NCBI GenBank assembly: GCA_002049455.2
Contig: KV918855.1
Location: 124,001-188,000, forward strand
Reading direction: 5' to 3'
DNA from: Porphyra umbilicalis
Lineage: Eukaryota > Rhodophyta > Bangiophyceae > Bangiales > Bangiaceae
Length of the DNA: 64,000 nt
Positions 45,966 through 57,349 of this stretch are shown here, in pieces. The notes below the pieces were generated by a model. It ran no database searches, was not told the DNA's origin, and saw nothing but the letters and a program-made list of their open reading frames with translations. Each line of letters opens with the position of its first letter. Position 1 is the first letter of the stretch. Position numbers and translations under genes: made by a program.

Positions 45966-47275
45966 GTAACCTGTGTGAACGTTCGAGTATCCACGTGGCG
46001 CTACTCTGGTTTCCTGTGTTCCACCGACAACCACAAGACGTCCTGGGATCTTCACTGCCGAGTTCGGAGGATCGTGAATACGTTGACGGTCTGCGTCGCG
46101 ATTGGCTTGTTGTAAGACGGTTGCTGCCTGTGTTGCTCATTCATGCTCGTGAGAACGAGCCTGGACGTCCGTTACGCGACCACGGTCTGTTGAGAGCGAT
46201 CCCGCGCCTGTGACTCTCGACGACGGCCTGCTTAACACTTGGTGGTGACCGACGGTGACACTTCTGAGACCTGTGCGGTACTCCACGCGACGGCTCTTTG
46301 CCACGTGCTTCTCCATGACACGCGCCCGGAGCTCTGCTGACGACACCTGAGTACTGCAGAGACGTAAAGAGTCCGTGTCACGCCTGGGTCCTCTTCTTTC
46401 TGGGCCTTGTCTCGTGCTGCGCGGCGGTACCTACGGTCGACGAAGGTCAACTGCCGCACGGTGACGGTCTGTGTCGCACTTTGTTTGGTTGTGCCAGCGT
46501 CCAGACCGGTGACGCCTTTCGCTTGACGACTGCTTGCCACGCACTTCACCAAGAAACGTGCAGGGACTGCAGCGGGCGACAAAAGACGACTGCAGAGAGG
46601 GTACCTGTCTGTTGCCTACAGGTGCGGTTGATGGTCTGTCGTATTCACGGGGGCTGCTCCGGGAGAGGCTGCGCCTGCGAAAAGGCACGCTGGACAGAGT
46701 TTCCCCGCGGCCCGTTCGTGACACTTGCTTGCCGCACAGCGGGCGACGACCGACTACTGCAGAGCCTTTTGCTCTTGGGCCAGCTCTGATACAGGCTTTG
46801 TCTGCCGGATCCCGATGTCGGGAAGCGAAGTGTCGGGAGGCGGCCCGTCAACACCGGGGTCCACGACGGAGCGTGCCTCCGCCGCAAGGAGGACCTCCTT
46901 GGAAACGAACTATGGTCCTAACATAGAGTACGTTCAGCACGTCTGGGTCTTCTCAGAGAGTAGAGATGCATGCGTGAGCTCCTTTCATGTCGTGTCGTTA
47001 TTGACAGGAAGTGTCTGTCGAGGGTCCCTCAGTACGGCATCTGACGTCTTCAGCTACTGATTTCCATGTCCCACTTCCTTCTTCAGTCGGCTGTGTGCTC
47101 TGAGTTTGCTGGGTACGGACAGAACATAGTGCGTTCTATTTAACAGAACAAGATGGACGCTGGACGTATTGAGAACCACCAAGACGCCCCAATGCATGAA
47201 TGTCTGACGTGGATCTCCCCGAAAGGCCACTTGTAAGGGCCCAAGAAGGACAGCGCAAGATGCCTTCGTAACGCC
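45966..47275. other. Intergenic with weak long-period repeat
   Basis: About 46090-46800 has a degenerate repeat of roughly 240 bp: GCCACGTGCTTC/GCCACGCACTTC, and GCGGGCGAC-AAA/CGA-AGACGACTGCAGAG, recur. No gene recognised. Confidence 0.35.
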
Positions 47276-47848
47276 ATGGAGCGGGCTGTCGACAAGGCCG
47301 TGTCCAAGATCGACTGTACGGTGGCCGTTCACATTGGGAAAAAGAAGGAGTGCAAGGTGGCCCTGAAAAGGAAGCTGCGTAAAGTTTGTAAACGCAGACG
47401 AAACGCTACGCGTTCGATGATCTACCGCAAGACTGGCGTCTACTTGGACGCTGGTGTACCACAGGCGACGATACAGCCTCTTCAAGTGCTACGCGGGAGT
47501 GAAGACGAGCTCGCTTCATCCAGTGCAGCTATCTTGAACCAGGGTACTCGATACCAGCTGGTACTGGACGACTCTGACGCCAGGGCCACGTGCTTCGTCG
47601 ACTTGAAGGCGACTGCTGCCTCTATTATTGCTGAGTTGTTATGCGTCGACCCCGGGCACATCACCGCTGGGACTCGGGCTGCGGGAGCAGACCACATTAA
47701 GAGCTTCATTGAGAAGAACAAGATGCCTAAGCTCTTGCGGCCGGACAGCGCAAACGTACTCAATGCAGTCGTCCAGCGCATCTTCGACGAACTCAAGGAT
47801 ATTGCTGCATCTCAGTTCAACCGTTCTGCTGATGAAGAGGCGGAATAG
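47276..47848 (+). CDS. Conserved small protein of unknown function
   Basis: ATG to TAG, 190 residues. The N terminus is strongly basic (KKKECKVALKRKLRKVCKRR), suggesting nucleic-acid binding or a nuclear signal. The C-terminal 75 residues (ATAASIIAELL, DHIKSFIEKNKMPKLLRPDS, RIFDELKDI, acidic end) match the minus-strand frame at 50012-50272 along its length, with both ending at the same place but on different stop codons (TAG, TAA). That alignment shows a real conserved domain of three or four helices. No family recognised. The gene points toward the 1.1-kb repeat at 48866-49885, and its relative points back at it from the other side. Confidence 0.65.
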   Translation: MERAVDKAVSKIDCTVAVHIGKKKECKVALKRKLRKVCKRRRNATRSMIYRKTGVYLDAGVPQATIQPLQVLRGSEDELASSSAAILNQGTRYQLVLDDSDARATCFVDLKATAASIIAELLCVDPGHITAGTRAAGADHIKSFIEKNKMPKLLRPDSANVLNAVVQRIFDELKDIAASQFNRSADEEAE

Positions 47849-47859
47849 AACAACCCGAG

Positions 47860-48865
47860 TGATTATCATATGCTTGCGGGGTTGCTGATTCTACTCCTTT
47901 TTATTTGTTCGTTGTCTCTCTATGCGTTTATTATTCCAATTGACTTATTCTTTCTCATTGCCCCAAAGACAGTCTCGTAGAACAACGTAGTAGATGAAGA
48001 GAAGCACTAAACCTCATCAATTCTTTGTTTATTTCTCGAAGACAGTCTCTGAGGCTGGTTACAGGGCAGAAAATCAGCGTGTTTGACTGATGAACAAAAC
48101 GATGATCAACAGAATTATCATGCAGTTTTTCTGGCAGACAGTCCGTGAGCAGATGCAACAAATAGAGCAGCCCGATCGGTTTCAGGACAGACATTGATGT
48201 ATATCTTTCAGACGGACTGGGAATCGTGCTGGCACATTACCCAGCGAACAGTGATGAGGATCGTATATGTGTCTGTCTTGCAGACAGGATGGCACGACAG
48301 TCGCCTAATAAATGACCCGCGCATGAACGTGGGACGAGCTTCCAGTTCGTTCTTCAGTCTGTATGAGCAGATGGTTAATCAGAATGGCTTCCTGGGTTAG
48401 TCAGCGAGCCATCCTACGGAACGTACAAAAAGATAGAGCCGGAGAAAAGCGCACTGACAGGCCTCTGAGTGATTGTCAAGTCTCAGTGAACGGTCTGTCC
48501 TGACGAACAGGTTGAGGGAGAATACTGTGTCCTTTTTCTCCGAACCATCATCAGCAAAACGATTGCGCAACCTGTGTGGTAAAGCTGTTGATAGAAAAAT
48601 GTCGCTGGACTATCGTCGAGGTCAGTCTCTAGAAGGATTCTCGCAACGTTCCCGCTGTCGTCTCGCAGTCGTCATGACACGATCCGCGAAGTTGCTCCCC
48701 GAATGATTCCACGGTCCTCTTGCAGACTGTCTTCATGATTCGCTCCAAGCAATCCCAGGGCGGTCCGTGCCATCGTCTTCGAAATTGTTTGACCATGAAT
48801 CCAGGAGATAATCTGTTATAGATCTCAAAGTGATAATCCTGCAGATGTTCTCGAAGATGGTATTC
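47860..48865. other. AT-richer non-coding stretch with GACTGTCT motifs
   Basis: AT-richer than the window average. AGACAGTC/GACTGTCT recurs several times (e.g. 47969, 48043, 48137). Possibly the inner part of the element carrying the 1.1-kb repeat. No gene recognised. Confidence 0.4.
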
Positions 48866-49885
48866 CATCTCACACTGTGTGTGGCCGTATGAGATTCCCG
48901 AGCAGTAGTGAGATCTTTTCTTTCATTATGAATAAGTAGGAGTTGTTTCGATTCGACCGCATCCAACTCTGACGACTATCCTGTAGAAAAGTCCTGGTAA
49001 TGCGCGAAGATTATCTTCCCAATCCGCTCCAGTCGTCCTTCAGATCGTATTTGGAACTTACATGGTCCGATCCGACACCCATACCTGTCTTGGATGGCGG
49101 ATGGTCCTGAGATCAGACCAGGAACTGTTTTTCGAATTGTTTCCAGAACTGTTCCGCGGCGTATCTCGTGGCAGGGTCACTGGACCAAACGACAAACAAA
49201 TCCGTGCGCGTGTTAGACCGACTGCTCTAGCGTTTGAACAAGATCCGATCTCCATCCTGTACCCGTAGAATGAGTACGCGGGCGGGTTCCGGACTGTCTT
49301 CAGAGCAACAGCCTCGACGAGAGATAGCAGTGTCCTCACGCGATAAGCGCATACTCAGGTTACGTTCAGAACTACGTCGGTGCCCGACATGACAGAAGAA
49401 GCACAGGGATAGCTGAGAATACGTCCTGCAGATAAATCAGCAGGACAGCCTTTGGAGAGATTTTGTCGACAGTTAGCATTTTTATGCGTCCGATCGCTTG
49501 ACACTCTATCTGGAAATCTGCCGCCAGGCATGTCAGCAGGACAGCCTTCGGAACGGTCCTGTCGTCACTTTTTTTTTTTATTCATTCGATCCCTTCCTGT
49601 ATTTCCTGAAGCTCTGCCGCCTGGAATATCGGGAGGACAGCTCTTGGAACGGTCCTGTCGACAGTTGTTCTTTTTGTTCATTATATGTGCCATGATCATG
49701 ACGCGCATGTCTTCTCTACGACCATTCGTCAGAAAAAGCAAGGAAGATGATGTCAGAAAAAAACAAGGCAGATTATGCCGGAAAAATGATGGAAAAGGAT
49801 AGAAACGTGGAAGAAAGGGACATGCATGGACAAAAAGAAATACAGGTCAAGAAAATGGGAGAAGCAGACGAATCTGGATACCACA
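48866..49885. repeat. 1.1-kb interspersed repeat, copy R (inverted)
   Basis: Reverse complement of 16559-17680, including the 96-bp array and the unique stretch ending at the CACACAGTGTG motif. It continues past the point where copy L enters the N gap, so the outer end cannot be set by comparison. Confidence 0.85.
49440..49690. repeat. 96-bp tandem repeat, about 3 units
   Basis: CCTGTCGACAGTT-type motifs with spacing 96 (49470, 49566, 49662), the inverted counterpart of the four-unit array at 16766-17149. Confidence 0.85.
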
Positions 49886-50011
49886 GAGGCCAAGAAATCG
49901 TCAGCCACAACAGGTCACAGATCGTTTTCGCCTTCGTCGGCATGGAGCAGTCGTCCGTGTCAGCGTGGTGGATTATATGAAACTCGCTTCAAGCAGACCG
50001 ATGGGAGTGAG

Positions 50012-50272
50012 TTAGTCCGGTTCCTCTTCTGAGAGATCAACATCTCCAGCCTTGAGGTCCTTCATCTCATCCCGCATGCACCGCACAACGCCCTTGCGGG
50101 CCTCTTCGCTCTCTGGTCTCAGAAACTTGGGGTACTCTGCCATGTCAACGTAGCTTTTCAGACAGGCGGCTCCGACTGTTCGCACAGAGTTCCAAATTTC
50201 GCTGGCGTCCAGAAACAGAAGCTCAGCAATGATGGCCGCCGCCGCTCCGTTCATGTCAAGCGCGCGGGCCAA
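50012..50272 (-). pseudogene. C-terminal fragment of the conserved small protein
   Basis: Minus-strand frame (AAAAIIAELLFLDASEIW, CLKSYVDMAEYPKFLRPESE, RDEMKDL, acidic end at TAA) homologous to the last 75-80 residues of the gene at 47276-47848. A TGA precedes the open stretch, there is no ATG at its start, and the basic N-terminal part is not found upstream, where the Copia remnant begins within a few bases. It is probably a truncated paralogue, convergent with its relative across the 1.1-kb repeat. Confidence 0.6.
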
Positions 50273-50289
50273 CTCGTTGTGGCCGTTCC

Positions 50290-52610
50290 TCAGTCTCTGT
50301 CAGTAACCAACGCCTGGAATCTCAGCTTACGCGCCAGCGGCAGAGGCATCCGAAACGTCTGCAGCAAGCACCACGTGCTCCATGGACACCTCCTGTACGT
50401 CATCGTCCATGTAAACACCGTCGGGCCCGGCACCAGCTGCGTCACGGAAGGCCTTGATCGCCGGCCCCGGCAGCGCCTTGGTGAGGCCGTCCGCGGGCAT
50501 CTCAGCGCTTGGCAGAAAGTAGAAGGTCACGTCGCCGCGCGCAACACAATCGCGCACCATATGGTGCACGAAGTCTTCGTGCTTGGTGCGCCCAGTTGCC
50601 TCAGGGTTTTTGACGAGCGCCAGGCACGCCTTGTTGTCTTCCCCCATGGAAACGGCACACGTGATGCCCTTGTTGTCATACCACGCCTTGAGGTCGTGGC
50701 TGACGTACTCCTTTGCGCCACCGTGGCGCACCGGCTTCTCTTTGAGCCCGGTGAGGGTCTCAAGATGCCTTTTGCGGGCCTTGATGACGCCCGGTCCCAT
50801 CTTCTTAGTCTTGAGGGGAGTCGCCGTTATGAAGCCAGTAGAGTCCTCCATGAGCGTTATGAAGTATACTGAAGCGCCCAGCGACTCCGTCGAGGACCCA
50901 TCAACGTCTGTGTGAACCACCTCGCACTTGCTGCTCGTTTCAGTGGAGCGATGATGTGGGGAACGCGCCATCTTGCCGTCAACACACGGGACGCACACCA
51001 TGCCAAGAATGCGCTTGGCGTCCGCCACCGAAGCTAAAATCCCGTCGACCATCCCGACAACTCGCTTGAAGTTCTCGAAGCCCAAGTAGTTGAACCTGCG
51101 GTGCGACAGCTTCGCCACGCCGTCCATGCGTTTTGAGGCGGCGCTTACCGACGCGTTGACCGGCGTCACCTTGAGCACGTAGTTCTCGGACTCGTTCACC
51201 GAACCGATGACAGACGTGTTGCCCAACACCCCGCTTGAGAAAACCGCCTCTCCATCGCTGAGGATGTAGCAGCCGTCTCCGACAAACACCTCCGCTCTGC
51301 CGCGGCGGTCGACCGCACGCACAGACAACAGGATAATTGTCAGGTTTGGCACAAGCATGGCCTCACCGAGGACCGTTTGTACCTTGGTGCTGGCCGCCCC
51401 ACGTCCATGGAGACGTATCCGTGCCCCTCGGTGGACACCTTGTGACCGTCAGCGAGAGTGACCTTGGCCCCGCTCCCCGACGTCTTGACGGTCAAGCCCT
51501 TAACCCGGCGGCCATATGGTTGGTCGCGCCGGACTCCAGCACCCAGGTCGACATCCCACTGAGACTCTCGAAAGTCTTGTGCTGTCCGGCCTGGGCTGCC
51601 AACGTGGCGTAGGCAAATGCGGCACAGGGAGGTGCAACACCGCCCCCGGTACCATCCCGACACCCGCCGCTTGGCTTCTTGTTGCCCTTGGCGTCGTCGG
51701 CCTTCTTCTTGAGGCAGTGGCGCTTCATATGCCTTTTCTTGTTGCGGTAGTAGCACACGACCGCCTTCTTGTCCCACGGCTTCTTGGCAGCCGATTCCGC
51801 AAACGCTTGCAACTTGACGCCAGTCGACGACGACCACTGCCCTCAGCTGGGCCGCCGCTTCGCCGTGAGCAGCTTGGCGCTCACTTTGGCGAGGTTTCGC
51901 TTCCCGTCTATGTTCTCCAGGACGGTCTTGATCATGTTGTAATCTGCAGCAAGACCCGACAGGATCTGCAGCACAAGTGTGATCTCGTCCACCTGGTTGC
52001 CCAGCATGGCGAGTTCTTGGCGGGGGCCCTTGGCTCGCGACGTGTACTTGATGATGTTCTCGTCGCCGTCCTTCTTGAGGTTGCTCAGCTCGTGCATGGG
52101 CTGCAGCAGCCGTGCGTTGTCACGCGCCTCACAGATGTCCTTGAGCGCGTCTCACGCGTCCTTGGCCGTACTGACCGCCGTCGCCGAATGGAGATAAACC
52201 GGCTTGACAGACATCTGGATGGTCGCCAACGCCCACTCGTTCACGATGATCAACGCGTCCGCCACCAAGTTGCCTTTAGAATCACTCCCGGAGGCGGGGC
52301 GGTCCGTCACTACTGCCGACCGGATCTTCTCCTTGATAAGCTGTGCACGACAGTGCACGGCTCAGACCTCGTAATCGTCGTCCAGCTGCGCAAAGCGAGG
52401 GCCACCGTAGCGCCCGGACTCCGACTTGACGACGACAACCGCGCCCCAAGGCGCAACACTGACGACGTGGGAGGCTTAGCCCGCCCGCCCGACGCCGGAA
52501 CACACAGCAGCCCAAGCAGCGTCGTCCCGCAAATGACAGAGCGGAAGACGACGATGACCACCAACGACACTGGACCCATAACCTGTGAAGTCGGTGATGT
52601 TGATTGGGTG
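50290..52610 (-). mobile_element. Copia LTR-retrotransposon fossil, internal fragment
   Basis: Parts recognisable in order on the minus strand: Copia-type gag including a zinc-knuckle region, the gag-pre-integrase segment, part of the integrase core, and the tail of the RNase H region. A reverse transcriptase part was not seen, and no LTR pair was identified in the window. The remnant is broken, with about five breaks by eye, and is not a whole element. Age cannot be judged without LTRs; the protein-level text is still easy to recognise, so it is not very ancient. It abuts the small-protein fragment on one side, and an Ala-rich gene starts about 350 bases beyond the other. Confidence 0.8.
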
Positions 52611-52955
52611 CGTTGTTTTACTAGGCACGGCGTTCCCACGCCTGCGAAGGCGTGCCGGATATCCCCTAGGCCACCTCAGCCGCAGGGCCTTCCCAGGCAC
52701 CCTCAATGGCGCGGCTGACAAGGCCCGCACGGCGCCTCCCAGGGCAGCTCCCGCACCTTCGGAGGGCGCCCACAGCCTCATACTCAAGAAGCCGCTCCCT
52801 ACACAAATCTCCCACGGAGCTCAACCCCTAATGGGTTCCCCGCTGAAAGATCTACAAACAAGTACATGCAGTGTCACCACACAAATACAAAGACTTACGA
52901 CTCACGCAAGGGCCAATTGTCCCTGGGGGACTGCGGAAGAACACCTCGCACCGAG

Positions 52956-54023
52956 ATGCCGGCCGCGTACACGTCGGCGTCCGCGAACCTGGCTGCCGCG
53001 CAAACATCGACGGCCGTCAAGTTGGCGGCCGCGCACCAGTCGGCGGCCGCCAAGAGTCATGCGGTCGTGGCGGTCTCCGACGCTACGCAGCGTCAGGCTA
53101 CAGCGGCGGTCGCCCTGGCCGCCTCCAACAAGCGTCACGCAGCCATTGAGATGCAGCTCACTGGCGACAAGGCGGCTGTGGCAAAGGCGGCCGCCGCCCT
53201 GGCGGCCGCAGCGGAGAGTTCAGAAAAGGATGTCATTGGGGTCGCCGAGCTTGTCGACGACGTTGAAGGCGTTGTCAACGGGGAGAGATTGCGGGCATCA
53301 CCGGACAACCACGGCGACAAAGACAAAGTCGGTTGCGACAAGCTTGTCGCGGGCTAAGGCATCGGAGACAAGAGTGACGGCGTTCATGGAGACGGGTACA
53401 AGGTCAAAGGTGACAGGAGCGACAAGGTTGATATTTTCAGCGACAAGGGCGATGGCAACCATGGGGATGTTCACGAGGGCGACGGCTTCCAGCAGGACGA
53501 CGCGGCGGCTGCGCCGGTTGCAGCGCCTTTCCTGCACAGCGCGCGCGCCGCGGCCGCGATGCGCCCCAACAACGGGGCCTGGCAGGAGCGGCGGCGCACG
53601 AGCGAGATGTTCCCCAAAGTGGAGATGGCCCTCCGTCGGGTGGCTGCCGCCGTTTTCGGCAGTCCTGCAACAGCATTCTGTCCAAGGGCGTCCTCAGCGG
53701 CCGACGTGGCCGAAGGTCACTCGGCCGCGGCGGCCGCACAGCGGGCGACATCAGCGGCCGGTGCTTCCAATGCCAACGCGGCCTCCGCGGCTGCGCTGTC
53801 GACGCACTGCCGGGCGGGGCACGGCGTGGCCGCGCCGAACACTGCTAGGGCCGGGTGTATGTCGGCGACCGCCACACCCAAGTGGGAAGCAGCGATTGCG
53901 GATGCCGACAATGACCTCGAAGATGTGGATAGCCTGCGTGACGACATGGGGGTGGCGTATGAGAACGACACCGTGTACCTTGGCACGCCCTCGCCGCCAT
54001 CGCCTCGCCGCCAACGCGTCTAA
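52956..54023 (+). pseudogene. Ala-rich gene with one internal stop
   Basis: From ATG 52956 (MPAAYTSASANLAAAQ) one frame runs 355 codons to TAA 54021-54023, with a single TAA at 53355-53357 (codon 134). Before the stop there is a helical Ala-rich region (QRQATAAVALAASNKRHAAI, DKAAVAKAAAALAAAAESSE). After it comes a Gly/Asp/Lys-rich repeat (DKSDGVHGDGYKVKGDRSD), then Ala-rich (ASSAADVAEGHSAAAAAQRA) and an acidic end (DADNDLEDVDSLRDDMGVAY). Composition is continuous across the stop, which a CAA to TAA change would explain. Resembles the Ala-rich gene at 3396-4127 only in composition. Confidence 0.5.
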
Positions 54024-54828
54024 AGTAACGGAGACGGGCCCTTACTCTGCTCTCGAGACCTCAAGAGGTTAAACAAATTGGAATATACAAGTGTTTCTCC
54101 TACAACACTGACGCTGACAAGTGATATAGCAGCTCGTTCAGGCGCCGGAATCTCAGAGTTGATGGTTTCACGCGGTACCCTCGCGAAGAGCTGATGGGAA
54201 CTGCAATTTGACACGCGCCTGATCTCGAAATGAGCACGGCTGACAAGTCTCATGAAAAAGCATCGGTGGCGTCCCCCAGCTGTCTTCGCTCCCAGGTCTT
54301 TGCCGGTGGCCCTATCTTCCCTCGGAGCATCAAAAACAAAAGTGGCCTGGCTCTCGAGAGACCCAGAAACACCATTATCAGGTACAGACAAGTATGCTTC
54401 TTGACAGACTGACTCTGTGAAGTGATCTACAAGCGCGTTTAGTCACCGGAATCTTCCAGTCGATAGTGTCACGCTGTACCCGTGCTCAAAGCGTTCAGGG
54501 AATGCTATAGGACACGTGACAGCCCTCGAAATGAGCAGGGCTCACAAAACTCTGATAAGACGGGAGCGGTGGCATCCCTCTTGCTCGTTGCGTTCCTGGT
54601 AATAGCCCGTGGGCGCTGTCCTCCCCCCGCCCTCTTCCCTTCGCGGGTACGCATCACTCAACCGTCGCCGCACGCGACCGCGCACCTCCTCCCGCCTGTG
54701 CTGCGCTCTCTAAGGCGCGAGATAGCCACTGCGTCACCCCGTGAGACGAAAGCGCCGCCTGTGCGGCCACTCTGTTTGCCCACTCGAAGGAGGCCGCCGA
54801 TCGAACCGGCGCCGCTGGTGTCACGTCG

Positions 54829-55392
54829 GTGGCCACAGCATCCCCCCCACCGCCGCGCGAGCTGGCGCTCGCCAACTCGACCGCGCGCTCGAGCCCCCCC
54901 GTCGTCCGTCAGGGGGGTGCCGTCACATGCGCGGGTGCCCCCACCCGATTGGCCGCAGGCCTTCTTGTCCTCTTGGCGGGAGAGGTGGCGGCCGCTTGGG
55001 TCGCCGCAGGCGTTGCCAAGAAGTCGGCGGACGACATGGTGGCCGCCCGGTTGGCCACACGCCATCTTGCCCTGTTCGCGGACGATAGAGGTGCCGCCCG
55101 CGCGGCCGCAGGGCTTTCCGTTTCGTGAGCGGAGAAGTAAGCGGCCGCGCGGGTGGCCAAAGTTCCACCCGCCCCGGCGGCAGACAAGGTGGCGGCCGCC
55201 CGGGCGGTCGCAGGCCTTCCCGCCCCGTCGGCGGACGGGGTCCGCGCCACCTTAGTGGCTTTCAGACTAACCAACCCGTCGGCAGACAATGTCGCGGCCT
55301 CCCGGGTGGCCGCGCACCATCCCGCCCTGTCGACGGACGAGGTGGTGGCCACCGGCGCGGCCGCACGCCAGCCCGCCTCGCTAGGCGACTAG
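54829..55392 (+). pseudogene. 51-bp repeat tract, possible Ala-rich coding relic
   Basis: From about 54976 to 55385, seven or eight units of 51 bp encode a 17-residue repeat (ADKVAAARAVAGLPAPS and variants). Two stops interrupt the plus frame near 55126-55140. The minus strand is open for 147 codons (54909-55352) with an equally plausible Ala-rich repeat, so the coding strand is uncertain. Confidence 0.35.
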
Positions 55393-56082
55393 GTGGCGGC
55401 CTCAAAGGTGGTCACAAGACAAGCTGCACCGCCAAGCGATGCGCAGGCATCCGGACTGGAATAGGTCTGTGATAACTCGTCTACTGACGGCTCTTCGTCT
55501 GGCGCATCGACGACTGCAACAGACGAGGATGCTGGCGCGCCGCGCCGCATTTTCTCGGCGTCCGTGGCCGACGCGTGAAAACACTCGTTGAATGCCGCCG
55601 GGCCTCCGGACGCCGAACAATGTGCTCAGTGGGGCGTCCCCGTCTCGTCTTGATGCCGCCTGTTAGGCAGCAGCAGTCCTCGCGACGCAGCCTTCGCTGT
55701 CGTCGCTGACGGTGCTGCTTGGCCGTGAATCGTCGCTACTCTGTCCCTCGCTGCTCGTCAGCTGCTTTTTCATTTTGTTTCATGTCCTTTCTTGGGCCGG
55801 GACCGTCCTCGCGGTGTTGCTTGTGTGAGTACGTGTATACATGAGATGTCAAGTGCCTGTCTGTACTGTCATATAGGAAACTGCTCTTCCTGTACTATGG
55901 TCTGAGGTATAGGGAGCCGTTGCCGTGTGTCTGGACCACCACAGAATGGCGTCATGCCCGTGGTGTCTCGCCGGTGTGGTGGTCGTCTGCAGTATGCTGG
56001 CGGTTGGCGAAATGAGTGAGGAAAAACTGACCGGCACGGCGGGAGGAAAAAAACTATTTATGAAACCCACCCACATGCACCA
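55393..56082. other. Intergenic, nothing recognised
   Basis: No gene or repeat supported. Confidence 0.4.
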
Positions 56083-56670
56083 TCATCCCACAAAAGGCTG
56101 CACCAGGTCACAACGGTCAGCCCAAATAAGCTCAGTGAGGTCGTCACGTAGCAACTCTTGCTCGTTCTCGTCAAGAGATTGTTCGCGAGCTGCCAGCGAG
56201 TGCAGCAGCGTGCTTTCAGCGTTAGCCAATCCTCGTACATGCACGTGCATTGCGGGAACGGCGCCAGGAAGCATGCCTGCAGGGGCATCCGAAGCCGCCC
56301 CGCATTCCGCAGCCGCCTCTTCAATAAGAACATGGAAGTCGGCCGCGGCCGCTTCACCATCAGCGGCCGTCCCAACATCGGCGGCCGAGCCGCCAATAGG
56401 CCTTTGTTCGTCGCCGGCGGCCGCCTCGTTCTGGGCGGCCGCTCCGAATAGGTCGCCTTCTTCACCAGCCACGTCGTCGTGGCCGGCGGCGGTGTGCAAG
56501 TCTGGAGGTGCGGGGGTATTCGTCTGCATGTGGCTGGGGGGGGGAGGCGCGGCGGTGACGGCGGCGGCGCGAGCGCCGGCGGCGGCAGTGCTTGTTGGCG
56601 GTGGCGTGTTTGCCGAGGAGACGCAGCCGTTCAAAAGGAAGCGTCGCGTGGGCTGCGCCGTGCACCTCAT
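56083..56670 (-). CDS. Ala-rich acidic protein, unknown
   Basis: ATG at 56668-56670 to a stop at 56083, 195 residues. N terminus MRCTAQPTRRFLLNGC, then a Pro/Thr/Ala linker, a central acidic Ala-rich part (DGEAAAADFHVLIEEAAAEC) and a better-structured C terminus (ESTLLHSLAAREQSLDENEQ, LLRDDLTELIWADRCDLV). The region around its start is duplicated in reverse orientation at 60370-60455, supporting a real feature here. No domain recognised. Confidence 0.45.
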   Translation of the reverse strand: MRCTAQPTRRFLLNGCVSSANTPPPTSTAAAGARAAAVTAAPPPPSHMQTNTPAPPDLHTAAGHDDVAGEEGDLFGAAAQNEAAAGDEQRPIGGSAADVGTAADGEAAAADFHVLIEEAAAECGAASDAPAGMLPGAVPAMHVHVRGLANAESTLLHSLAAREQSLDENEQELLRDDLTELIWADRCDLVQPFVG

Positions 56671-56760
56671 TGCTGGATCCACCACAAGTCCGGTTCTGAC
56701 TCAAATTGCTCGTAAGCGCTCGTTGAACACGGGCTCCTGCGCGCACGCTGAAAGTGTTTG
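56650..56760. repeat. Start-region repeat, copy 1
   Basis: GCAATTTGAGTCAGAACCGG on the minus strand, leading into the start of the 56083-56670 gene, has a diverged reverse-orientation copy at 60370-60455. Confidence 0.55.
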
Positions 56761-57214
56761 CTCGTATTCTGCTGGAGACACTCGTTGTGGCGTGTTGGCG
56801 ACGAAGCGAGGGCGTGATGAAGAGCTCTACGATGTCCAGTCAAGTCCTTACAAGTGCCACTTGATACACTAAACAGGTGCGGTCTTCAGTACCGGATCTG
56901 TGCCGAGTCGGGCAAAAGATACGAAGAAGGAAACTATCGTGTGCAACTCACAAGCAGAGGAAGGTGTGACAACACGCTCAGCCCACCCCACCCAGTTGGG
57001 GGTAAGGCTAGCCAGAACGTGTTGCCGGGTAGTCCTGTCCGGGAATACCCGCCCGGGAAGGAAGCCCCGAATAGCACACACGCACGGCATCGACCGGGGG
57101 GGAACACCCCAAGCGACAAACACGAGTTGTGTGACCGGAAATTTACTTTCCCACGTCGAATGCGTCCAGGCAACACTCACGCCTCGCCCTCTTCTCCCGT
57201 CCGTTCCCCTCAGA

Positions 57215-57345
57215 CCCTCAGAAGAACCCTCCTCAGACCCCCTCAAAAGACCCTCAGAAAACCCTCCTCAGACACCCTCAAAGGACGCTCGGAAAACATT
57301 CCTCAGACACCCTAAAAGGACCCTCGGAAAACCCTCCCCTCAGGG
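57215..57345. repeat. About 36-bp tandem repeat
   Basis: CCTCAGACACCCTCAAAGGA and the following (C/G)CTCGGAAAACCCT recur three to four times. Non-coding. Confidence 0.7.
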
Positions 57346-57349
57346 CGCA

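Noticed and set aside
45966-46930. Ribosomal RNA fragment
   Set aside because: A short stretch (AACTATGGTCCTAACATAGA) looked rRNA-like, but no neighbouring conserved rRNA blocks exist.
50290-52610. A complete Copia element with LTRs
   Set aside because: No LTR pair seen at either side and not all expected parts are present; only an internal fossil is supported.
7748-54023. A non-standard genetic code with TAA and TAG read as Gln
   Set aside because: Internal TAA/TAG at former CAA/CAG positions are tempting, but homologous proteins end at the same place on different stops: TGA and TAG for the 278-codon frame and the 842-residue protein, TAG and TAA for the two small proteins. So TAA and TAG still terminate. 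Internal TGA also occurs.
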